From: Pectinophora gossypiella
Taxonomy: Eukaryota; Arthropoda; Insecta; Lepidoptera; Gelechiidae
Assembly: GCF_024362695.1 (NCBI RefSeq)
Contig: NC_065425.1
Span: 1,493,001 to 1,557,000, forward strand
DNA: 64,000 nucleotides
Direction of reading: 5' to 3'
Shown: one piece after another, positions 54,000 through 64,000 of the stretch
How the letters are laid out: each line of letters starts with the position of its first letter
Position numbering within the stretch: position 1 is the first letter of the stretch
Notes under the pieces: model-generated
Seen by the model: only the letters and a program-made list of their open reading frames with translations
Told to the model about the DNA's origin: nothing
Database searches by the model: none
Made by a program: the position numbers and the translations under genes

Positions 54000-56900
54000 A
54001 CTAGAGATTGTTAGGGACTGGCTGAATAGAACAGGGTGCTTAAGAAGGCCACATCGAAAAGGATAAAAACTAAAAGCACAAATGTAGGCGGCAGCGGCGT
54101 TTTGGCGGGAAAGTGAACGACATGGTTGCTTTCTGCATTGAATAATCTAAATAATTAATACGAAGTGGTGTTTTGTGGTTAATGATCGTACTTATTAAGT
54201 TAGTCGAAAAACGTGTTATGTGATCGTATTAAGTATTATTATGTCAGAATATTTAAAACACAAAGTGTACCTATTTACCTATCTAAGCGTCATAACTCGA
54301 AAGTTAATGCGGACTTTTGAGTTAATTCGTTTGGGGTTCGGAGTAGGAGTCTGCTCCGAAGGTGGGAGCTTAGGTTTCCTCATTCATCGTCATCTTCTTT
54401 CATCATTCCATTAATCATCATCAAGAAAAAAAAAATACATAAGACAGGACTGTATGGGCATAGTTCCCTTTGCCTTGCCCTTCGTGGAAAAAGAAAACAA
54501 AAAAAGACAGGCATTATGCAAATGTTACATGAGCCATGTCGGGGGCCTTTGGCGGCTCAATAGTAACCCTGGTGGGTTCATGAGGTTGGTCATTGATCAC
54601 GACACCTGAAAGAAGAGAAGAAGTAGTTATGTAGGAATATTTTGGGCAATTGTGGTTTCCTCTGTCCTCGCGGAGCAATTTTCCCATTAAATACAGACAT
54701 TTCGGGATCATTAGTGTCATTAAATCTTGGAACATCATTCGTTCCTTCCTACTTGAAACCTCACCACGTTTTGCCACAGACTACTGAGATCAGCTGGTAA
54801 ACTGTTGGCACACTGGACACTTCTTACAAAATACCTCGTTTTACACAGACACTATACATTGACCTCATCGTACATCTGTGTGTGTGACATCTGACGCCCA
54901 TACGATTGACGACTAAAGTAAGACCGACGGAGGTGAGGTAAACTTAACTCAGCCGCTGGTGGGGAGCGGAGAGTTGCCGTTCCGTTGATTATATGATTCT
55001 GTTTTCAGATTTATATAAACAGGCGCCCTTGTTAGGTTTAATTAGCTGAAGTTTATTATACATAATAACGACAATTTTAAGGGATGATTCAGACTATGAT
55101 TCTGAGTTGATGTCAAGTGGAAATTTCCGTCGCAAATGTATGGAACTGAAATGAATTATAATAATAAAAAAATAATTCCAAAAAAAGCCATTTTATAACA
55201 ATTTTAAAGTTACAAAATAAATAACGAGCAAGTTACAAAATAATCATTTCAGCTGATGCCTAAAATAGACTCAATCCTGTGCTATAGGCATCAGCTGCCA
55301 TCTTCGTGTCACAATCATTTATAAATATATTCGATTTTGGATAAAGATTCGTGAAACAAGCTTAGCTTAATGTTTGACAACATTACGACTGCGTTTGCTG
55401 ATTAAAAAAAAAACCACTTGATATTAACTCAGAATCATGGGCGGAATCTTCCCCCTCAGTATTCGTTACGATGTCACTACCCGTAATTAATATTAAATAA
55501 ACTTTTTATTAACATTTCTATTGAATTCTTTAGGTACTGTGGCAGTCATTGTGGAATGGTCAGGGTCTCTAATTGGTACAAATGAGGAAGCTGCCAGTTA
55601 GGAAGCAATCACTGCGAAGAGGACCCATTGTCATACGTAGTGGACCTCAAAAGTATACATATCATAAATAGCCTATACCTATACGTCGCTTGCTGGGCAC
55701 AGGCCTCCCCTCCAACAGGAAGGGATATGGAGCATACTACTCCAAACTGCTCCACTACAGGTAGGTGTTTTTTTCGCTTAGTATCCCAGCTTATCGTGAC
55801 TTCCGAAGCACGGAATCATCTTACTTTTTCGGATCAAATGATTCAGCGTACAATGTCCTGGCTAAAGGAAAGACTCACAAAGAGATTTCTACAATACAGC
55901 AACATTGTTTTAATCCTCGAAATCAATGAATTTGTCTTTATAAGTTTAAATTCATGTTTGGATCATAGATAATTAGATTAATTAGTATCACACACACACA
56001 CACACACTAAATAACATATATATTGTTTTCTTTACCTTATTGTTTTAAGTTTACGCGGTTATTATCATAATTAAAACACATAATAACGGGTTCTTACCGC
56101 GTTTAAAGCAGGAAAAAAGAAAAGAAAAGAAGAAAAAGAAAAAAGGAAGAAACAAGGAGGAAGGTTGGTTTAGGAGCAGGTTTAAGTGTCGAAATATCGG
56201 GAGTCTCATATCTCTGCTTTGAACAGGGATCTAAAAAGTAATATTTACGGCGAGTGGCTTGACGTCGCGTCTGTCATTAGCTTGTACAGTTCAAAACACA
56301 ATCTCGAAACAAGTTTGGCGATAAGACCACTAAATCAATTCAAGAAATACTGCAACGTAGATTATTCCCAGCACAGTTGGGCGACCATTATAGACGGCGA
56401 TACGGCTCACCACCTATCACGTTGGTCTAACAGAAAGCTCGAAGAAATGCGGGTACTTAGTTCATCTTGCGTACCTCTGACTACCCCATTGGGATGTAGT
56501 CGTGTAGTTGTTTGATTAAATCTACAAGAACTACTAGTGCAGAATACAAAATTTTATCTATGTAGAAGGAAAAATATAAAAATCGAGGGGTTTCCCATAG
56601 TCAAGGCCTTCAGAGCAACTTATTTATTATGGATGGCCCAAAAACCTATTTTCAAGTGACTAAAGCCCGTATATTGTGTCAACATAGTGATGTATCAGTC
56701 GAGATTTGAACGATCGATTTTGTTCTATCTAACAGTAGATACAATTAATTCTTGCCCTTATGCTTTTTAACAAGTAAACAAAGTAATTCTAATTACTTAC
56801 TATGATAACAATGTAAGCAGATTAACTCGCAACCACTCAATTTTGCGAAGGTTGCCGCCTTAAGGTTATCAATCGTAGCTTATTTAATAATGGGACCATG

Positions 56901-58775
56901 CGCGTGCGCAGGATTAGTCAGGGGTGGGCTTTTTGACGAGTGCAGTAGATATCACAGTGCTGTGTAATGTATTGGTAAAACTTTTTTAGAGAAATTGTAA
57001 TTAATTGATAATTTAATTATTTTCATACAGTTAATACATAAATATTGTTTTTATTAAATGCAAATAGCTGCTTGAAGTTTTTTACCTACTTGTTATTTAC
57101 TTATCTATAATTATGCGTATTGACTCACTGATGTTTTTATACTGGGACTTTTTGTGACGAAAATAAGTTCTTTTATTTTTATAATTTATGACGTCAATGC
57201 CTTTTAGACGCATTCAGCTTCACGCCTGTATTCCGAAGGGGCAAATAGAAAAGGGGAAGGGATGGTCAGTGGTATTTTTTTTTTGTATTTTGATGTGACT
57301 TGTTGTAGATTTTGCCCCAGATGGCAGTATGTACTTGGCCGGACAAATGAGGAGCGCTGAAGGCTCTCACCCGGTACAAGGTAGGCAGATAAGTATACCT
57401 ACTATACTAAAATGTATACACCCACTCTTCGTCAGCTATGTATAAAACAACGCTAAAAAACTTGGAATAAGTATTCCGATCTGTTTATCTTTCCACTTGG
57501 TTCTTTCCTAGCCAAGTTGCAAACGACTGTGACAATCATTGTATAAGAAAACCAGGTACTTAAGCTCAAAACTGACAGCTAGGTAGCATTTCAAGGTTAG
57601 CCCAGCTGACGTCTTCCGACCCTGCGTTGCCATTTCGTAAACAAAAATCATGTCCAATATTATTAATTAACTTTGCAAGGAAATTTTGTTGTTTGTATAT
57701 GCGACAAAAAATAGTAATTAAATACAATACTCAGTAAATTTACTTAATTTTCAATAATATTTACGTCCTTGGAATGTTGGAGGTACCAATTTAATGGTAA
57801 CACTTACGTCATCAAAGGGCTAGCAATGGCGGCTTGTCATAGGATTGAGCATACCCGGTCTATATAATGATACTAAGGATAACATAATGATATAATTTAT
57901 GGACATAGTTAAGAGTCTTTTGTAAATATTAACCAAATATATATTTGACTGGATTCAACTTGTATTAAATTTAACTCGATGACGTCATAGGCAGTGAACC
58001 GGAATAATCAGCCTTTGCCGAAGTAATTGGCGATGCATTAACAGTTTTTAGTGCTCTATTGTAGAACAGATCTGTAGCCTAGATTAGTAGTGCTATTTAC
58101 GATTTAGAGGTCAAGGATTGTATGAATACCACCTCCGATCGATGAAGGGATTGATGTATGTGTCGTGGCCAGATCTTAGAATTGATAATTTCATGAAATG
58201 GTCATATTTCATTTTTTTGATCGGTCTTTATTTCGTAATCAGAATTTCATAATTTATCTTTGACTTACATAACTACTTACATAAAATCATGGCCTGAATC
58301 ATTCCTAAAAGTTTTCGTTACGATGTCACTAACACCCTGTATGTACTATACCTCTGCCTACCGCTACTGGCATACAGCGTGATGTTTTATTTATGATAGT
58401 GTATTTTTAAGTTAAGCACATTTTACATGTAACCTAGGCGTAACGGCACTATTTACTTAAATAAATAAGTAAAGTAGTCGTTACATGAGCCATGTCAGGG
58501 GCCTTTGGCGGCTCAGTAGTAACCCTGACACCAGGGTTGCCGAAGTCAGTGATTGTTCTCACAATCCGCAAGAAAGATGTTCAATTATATTCTCCCAATT
58601 AGGTATGCGGATTCTAAATATTTTTTTATCCGGCCAAGTAGTTAATGCTATTTGAGGAAAATTAACGGCCTCCGTAGTACAGAGGTTGAGCGTTGGGCTC
58701 ACGATCCGGAGCTGTCATATATTTGCACAACCTTAAAACAAGTGTCAGTTCATAGAACAACAACGTGGGTATTTT
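54000..58775. other. Intergenic region upstream of CFAP58, part 1
   Basis: No gene found. Recognised repeats: SINE tail (54522-54610), dispersed repeat (54805-54990), MITE (55078-55490), inverted SINE (55665-55880), foldback MITE (56050-56215), second-family SINE piece (56376-56470), retroposon end (57280-57385), MITE end (58290-58345) and SINE body (58470-58570). 56500-57250 and 57400-58230 look unique and AT-rich. Confidence 0.55.
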
Positions 58776-59325
58776 CCTTTGTTCTCACTAGTTCGATTCA
58801 TTAGTTTGATCGTCGAACTAGTGAGAATTATTTTTCTCATTAGTTCGATCGTCGAACTAGTGAGAATGTTTGTTGTCGGCCTAGTTCGATTCATTACTTC
58901 ATTAGTTTAAGTGAGATTTTTTTTTCTCATTAGTTCGATCGTCGAACAAAATGAGGTAGTTATGATATCTTGGTACAACTATACCTTGTCTTTGATCAAA
59001 TACGTAGATGAAAAATGTTTTTATGGTTCTACCTCATTTTGTACAATTGTAATTTTTAAGCATTATAAGCTTTTTTTTAGTTTCTGATTAAGCTTGTTGA
59101 GATAAGCAAGACAGAAAAATATTTTTCATCTACGTATTTGATCAAAGATAAGGTATAGTTGTATCAAGATATCATATCTACCTTATTTTGTTCGACGATC
59201 GAACTAATGAGAAAAATAATTTTCACTAGTTCGACAATCGAACTAATGAATCGAACTAGGGCGACAACAAACATTCTCACTAGTTCGACGATCGAACTAA
59301 TGAATCGAACTAGTGAGAACAAAGG
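58776..59325. mobile_element. hAT-like foldback MITE, 550 bp
   Basis: Flanked by the 8-bp duplication GGTATTTT (58768-58775 and 59326-59333). Ends are cctttgttctcactagttcg and its inverse. The arms contain a subterminal motif (gttcgatcgtcgaactagtg) repeated several times and a gatcaaatacgtagatgaaa inverted pair. No ORF. The 8-bp duplication suggests a hAT-type transposase in trans. Confidence 0.8.
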
Positions 59326-59333
59326 GGTATTTT

Positions 59334-59720
59334 GCTATCATCCGCTGTCAATGCAAATAGTAATTAAAAAAACCCCGACAAAAAAAAAGTACTCAATTAT
59401 TATGACAAAAGGTTTAAAACGCTAAACCCTATAAAAACAAAAAAATATCTTATTCCACATATTATGCTTGCAAGCAAACTGAGTGTGTAACATTCCTATC
59501 ACACTTAACAAACGACCTGATGACCTTGAAGACCTGAACCGATTTCCACCAAACATAGCTAAGAACACTCTCGACTGATATACCTTTCAAACAAAAAAAA
59601 ACCGCATTAAAATCGGATCATCCGTTTGGGAGCTACGATGCCACAGACAGACACATACACATTTACACAACACGCAGACACGTCAAACTTATAACACCCC
59701 GTCCTTTTTGTATCGGGGGT
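59334..59720 (+). repeat. Dispersed repeat related to 3090-3330
   Basis: aaaaccccgacaaaaaaaaa, tgcttgcaagcaaactgag, aacaaacgacctgatgacct and a cacagacagacacatacac end, closing with cgggggttataa. Probably a non-autonomous DNA element. Confidence 0.6.
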
Positions 59721-60013
59721 TATAAATCAACCAGCTGGGATTTACCAAAAATGAATTGTCATTCATTTATTGCCACCACACCAATTTAAACCTAAAAAAA
59801 ATATGTTTCTATTGTAATTAGTGACGTCATGACAGTATGTTTTGTGACATCATAGAGTACCTGGAATTGTTGAGATTGTTTTAATTTTACATTAAACGGG
59901 TTTAGTACCTGATCCCGGCAAGTTTATGTTGTTTGGTTTGTCATTGTAGAGTTAGGGTTCCGCGCGAAAGATATAGGAAACACACACGATTCAACAGAAT
60001 AACTTCTCCTAAC

Positions 60014-60039
60014 AGCCTCTGTGGTCTAGTGGTTAGAGC

Positions 60040-60072
<33 letters not shown>

Positions 60073-60560
60073 CCCTAGTACCCCTGCCGCACAGGATAGA
60101 CAGGGACGTTTTTACAGTTACATAACATATCTCTTCTTCTACTTGTATTCTCTATAATGCCCGCAATAGGGCCCTACTCTCCGAACACATCCATTCCAGT
60201 CCTCTATTACCATACCAGTTCTCGCATTTATGCCTCTCGCACTTTCATTCGTCATCTTTCATTCTTTGCATTCCTAGTCCCTACTCTACTTCTTATTTCT
60301 ACTAGGATGTACACAGGGGGGGTTATCTTTATTGTGTTACTTTTATTTTATTTTTATTGATTACAATATTACTCATTCTTACATGCTAACATTGTTTGAT
60401 AATTTTGCAACTTATATCTATTTACTTATGTCTATTTCTTTCTTATGACTACGATAGGTATATTCAATATACAATCTAGTCATTTTACTTATTAACTATT
60501 TTACAATATTTGTGGGTGTTGTTATAGAATCTATCGATAATTTTCTCACGTCGCGCATGT
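60014..60560 (-). repeat. Poly-A retroposon inserted in a SINE head
   Basis: A SINE head (cagcctctgtggtctagtgg) is cut at 60041 by 32 T residues (60041-60072). They are followed by ccctagtacccctgccgcac, i.e. the 3' end of a minus-strand retroposon. Its upstream part contains no intact ORF. Confidence 0.6.
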
Positions 60561-60629
60561 TAGCCCTGCTGACATACTTCTCTTTCCGGCATTCATCAAT
60601 CATTTTATACAAACACGCCTGATAAACTC

Positions 60630-60960
60630 ATCATCATCTCCCTAACATTATCCCGTTTTTTTCACAGGGTTCGGTTACCTAACCTGAACATTTGGCAGGT
60701 CCGGTTTTTTTACAGAAGCGACTGCCTGTCTGACCTTCCAACCCGCGAAGGGAAAACCAGCCCAATACAGGTTAGGTCACATACCTCCGAAAATGCATTT
60801 CTCAGGAATGTGGGTTCCTTCACCGTTGAGCACGTGATAGGTATTAATTTGTGATCCAAACATGAATTCGACAATTATTGGTTTAGGCCTGTGCTGGATT
60901 CAAACCTGCGAGCTCAAAGTGAGAGGCAAGCGTGCTACCAACTAGGCTACCACGGCTTCC
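60630..60960 (-). repeat. tRNA-derived SINE, third family, near full length
   Basis: On the minus strand: gtggtagcctagttggtagc (A box), gcaggtttgaatccagc (B box), then the body through ccgaagggaaaaccagcc (inverse) to an atgatgatg-type end. Confidence 0.8.
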
Positions 60961-61229
60961 AAACGCCTGATAAACTATGACGTTATTTTTTGTACAGAAC
61001 CCAACTTTTATAATAAATGGCAGGTCGTCACCGTTCGCTATGAATTTCGCTGTAAGATGAATCATTATAGGAAAACATCACATTTTATTGATCTTATTGT
61101 TTACTATTATTTAATTAAGTATGTTAATTGGTTTAGAGTATGGCTGTGGTTGAATGTCTAGACATGGCCACCAAATCAGTTTTTTTTATACACCACACCA
61201 TTTTAAGACATTTTTTTGTTTTTTTTTTA

Positions 61230-62175
61230 TTACCATTCCGTTATCGGAAGAACTGGGCGGAGCTCGCACGGGACTGTGGGTTGTAGAAAGACCTAAAGGA
61301 CGCCTTTGCCCAGCAGTGGAGTCAAGTGGGCAATTCGGCTAGGTAGGTGGCCCATCCAGATTGTGGCGAGTCACCACCTGTTGATTGTATCTTTGTTATT
61401 GACATTGGTCGAGCAGGCGTCATAGTATTTCAGTCCACTAACCCCCAACCCAATAGCCCAGTTCCCTTTGTTTCTATATTTTCAATAGTCCTACACGAAC
61501 CAGGGATTGTCTTTGGGTATCCCATGGTGCATGGGATAATCGCCGGTTGGTGTCACACAACATTTTCAATTGTCTTAAGGGGCCTCTACGTGTTGGCTTC
61601 GGCCCCACCCACGCCTTCCAAAAGTCCGGGACTACATAGTCGAGATACAAATAATCAGTTACCTATAGGCTCGCGTTTGATCACATTCTCACTCGATGGC
61701 AAGTCACGATGTCACCCACCACGAAGGTGGATACGCTTACCTAGCAAATGAAAGAAAGAAACATTTATTACTTCCGGACACCACAGACACAGACAGACAG
61801 GTGCATTACATTGCCAAATTACTCTACAACGAACGACGTAATATACGATCCTGACGACCCGATTCCTTTAGCAATAGAAGCGGCCAAGCAGCTCGCGACA
61901 ACAAACACTTCAAAACCCCGATACCGACCTCGCCGGCGTGGACGACGATTTCCCTCATTCAGCACTTATTGCTATCGACACATCAGGGTTGATTAATTCT
62001 TACAAATATAAATAATCCTCCCAGCCGCCCTGAGCCGAGACTCGCGCCCAACTGAGCACTGTCAGGCTTGGTCTCAATTTTTGTACCAGTTGAGAGCCCT
62101 CAGCGCTCTCCATCTGTCCAGCCAAGTAGTTAATACAAGTAAATCTACAATAAGTTCAATCAAAAACTAAGAAAC
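61230..62175 (+). repeat. Decayed retroposon sequence ending in the 3' consensus
   Basis: A tail-like tttgcccagcagtggagtca is followed by ORF pieces (61347-61996), then aaccccgataccgacc, ccctgagccgagactcgcgc and gccaagtagttaatac. These match the 42420-42690 copy and the 28888-29094 retroposon end. The ORFs resemble no protein I can name; likely a dead LINE. Confidence 0.5.
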
Positions 62176-62790
62176 ATAATTAAATATTTTGGACAACCTA
62201 AAGGAAAGTTTCACAAAGTGTGTTTTTTGCGTTTCCATCGCGAACCGAACCTACACCTTCAGACGTTATTCGGAATCCGCACAGTAAACATATACTGTGG
62301 TGGCTGGTAAAAAATAAAATTATATTTCCGGTCGCTATATAAATAAATGGTAAATAGGTAATTAATATGCTTTGACAACAATTACAAGTAATTTTAAAAC
62401 ATCAAAACTGTGAATGTAAGTAAATTATTAAAATATTACATTTTAATGTATATTTCAACGCAAATTTCAATATGATAAATCATTAAATAATGAAGACTTT
62501 GGTCGGACTAAAATTTGCATTTTAATCAATTTTAAACTCATGATTTTAAGTAAGTAAGTAATTCAAATTGGTCCCGTCAAATTAGATTCTACATGGTCTA
62601 GAAACATATAACAGGCCAATAACTGAATCAGATTTAATATTAGGAGCACAGGAGCGAACGGCACTTGTCGTACCTACTCTAGGACGAATAACGTCTATAT
62701 AAATTGGTTGTGATCCACTATGCCGGCAGTTCGCGCCCTGTAGCCCGTGCACAGACTTGATTTAAAAAACAAAAGCGTCGGCCGTCCGCC
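62176..62790. other. Intergenic region before the right-edge gene
   Basis: AT-rich to about 62640, then more balanced composition (gccggcagttcgcgccctgt) suggestive of a promoter. No element recognised. Confidence 0.4.
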
Positions 62791-62888
62791 ATATAATTTC
62801 GTATTCGAATTTTGAATCGGAACGCGCGCGATTGTGTGAAGTGCAGTGTTATTGACAGTGTTTGTGGGACAAGGCGGGAAAATAAATT
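62791..62888 (+). other. Possible non-coding first exon of a downstream gene
   Basis: A locally GC-rich tract (cggaacgcgcgcgattgtgt, gtgggacaaggcgggaaaat) ends at a good donor ATT|gtgagt. It contains an insect initiator-like cagtgt and no ATG-led ORF. Start position is a guess. Confidence 0.4.
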
Positions 62889-63566
62889 GTGAGTTTAAGT
62901 TTTTATTTTTTTTAAGATTAAAAAAAAAGCTGGATTGCGTTACGTTTTTAACGACTATTGCAAAATGTATTTAATAACGGGAATAAATTAAAGAAAATAA
63001 AGTTTGAAGAGTGGTTTAAATATTTGTTTGAAATATTATGTTTTTATCTCTTTCGTATACATGAATTAAATAACCCTTTGCCACAGTGTTTTAAAACAAT
63101 CAATTTATTTGGGCGTTTGTGAATGCCATTTATATGATCTGTGGCCATACTTACCTATTGAATTAAACCATTTTCATATAAACCTAGGTACTTATTGGGT
63201 ACATTCTTGATCGAAGGGTACATTATTCAATTTAAGTAAGTAGGTGTATGAATCTAATTTATACAACAATTCCTTCTCTACATTATTATAAAACATAAAA
63301 TACCTGGAATTTTAAATTTACCTTGCATAAAACATATATATTTTTTAAATAAGTAGTTTTTTCCTTTTTTAATTCACATTTCGGGTGCGTCGTAAAAATG
63401 AATAAGTACATACTTACCTGAAGATTTTATCGCACTAAGTATGTATGATAGACTATTATAAGAATATAATGTAACCAACCCAGGTGGTCTAAAAAGACCA
63501 GATTAAATTTTGGTTGTCGAATAATATATTCGACATTTTGTAGACAAATTGCAATATTGTTTTTAT

Positions 63567-63780
63567 AACAGGACTTGGAAAGTATCCTAGGTCAAAGATA
63601 AATTATGAAATTCTGATTAAGTACTAAATAAAGACAGATCTAAAACTGAAGAAAATCTTGTCCGACAAGTCCATAACGTCACAGTGTACGTTTTCATACA
63701 TATTCCATAGTGTTTTCGTATATTGACGTAAGTATAGTAAAAAAATAACTGATTTGAGTAGTTGGAAAATAGCCTAATTT
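63567..63780 (+). repeat. Copy of the 2378-2690 repeat family
   Basis: ggaaagtatcctaggtcaaa to tgatttgagtagttggaaaa. It lies in what would be the first intron of the right-edge gene; the rest of 62889-64000 shows nothing else. Confidence 0.75.
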
Positions 63781-64000
63781 TTATTATAATAGGACTCGAC
63801 ACTTAATTTGTCTTCTTACGACATATTTTTGATATATGGGTCGTTCTTCTTTTTTATCGACAATAAAAAGACATTTTCTCGATTTATCGGATTTAACATC
63901 TTTAAAATTATAACGGCAATAAATATTTTAAAACATCATTATAAAGATGTGTCTGTAGAGGACTATTTAGTGGTTCTCTTTATCTTGGTAACATACTTTT

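Noticed and set aside
55979..56010. CRISPR-like or regulatory array at short repeats
   Set aside because: A simple CA run; no spacer structure, and CRISPR is not expected in an insect genome.
61347..61996. Two adjacent + strand ORFs of 134 and 82 residues
   Set aside because: They lie in decayed retroposon sequence shared with other loci and have no recognisable domain or splice context.

Overview
The window is insect nuclear DNA, almost certainly from a moth or butterfly (Lepidoptera). It has spliced genes with GT/AG introns, GC-rich coding exons in an AT-rich background, and many copies of short interspersed elements. The SINE tails (cccagcagtgggacgtatat; a tRNA/5S-like family ending in a GATGAT repeat) resemble those I know from lepidopteran genomes. 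The species cannot be named from sequence alone.

Layout. Two host genes converge tail to tail. (1) CtBP, + strand: the last seven coding exons lie at 529-8023 and the 5' part is off the left edge. A long probable 3' UTR runs to about 11.9 kb and carries an 18-bp minisatellite. (2) CFAP58 (CCDC147), - strand: a complete gene from ATG at 53848 to TGA at 13537. I reconstruct 19 coding exons whose phases all close, giving 873 residues, against 872 as I recall for the human protein. A ciliary RFX-type X-box lies 89 bp upstream of the ATG. (3) At the right edge (about 62.8-62.9 kb, +) is a likely non-coding first exon of another gene.

Mobile DNA. The 16.4-kb CFAP58 intron 8 (27517-43960) holds a nested stack. 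A Ty3/gypsy retrotransposon (29687-39389, minus) has two LTRs that look identical. It is interrupted exactly at its gag/pol junction by a P-like THAP transposon (33882-37984, 8-bp target duplication). That element contains a 1.6-kb foldback element whose centre carries two transposase fragments in opposite orientation. Next to the stack is a 3-kb palindrome with a second, shorter foldback copy in one arm, then a HARBI1-type remnant. The other introns and the 54-62.6 kb intergenic region hold SINEs, 3' LINE fragments and several MITE families (piggyBac-like, hAT-like and unassigned).

Biology. CtBP is a nuclear NAD(H)-sensing corepressor. CFAP58 is a coiled-coil flagellar protein, and the X-box suggests RFX-driven expression in ciliated or sperm cells. 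I see no operon, CRISPR array, rRNA gene or functional tRNA gene; tRNA-like stretches are SINE heads.
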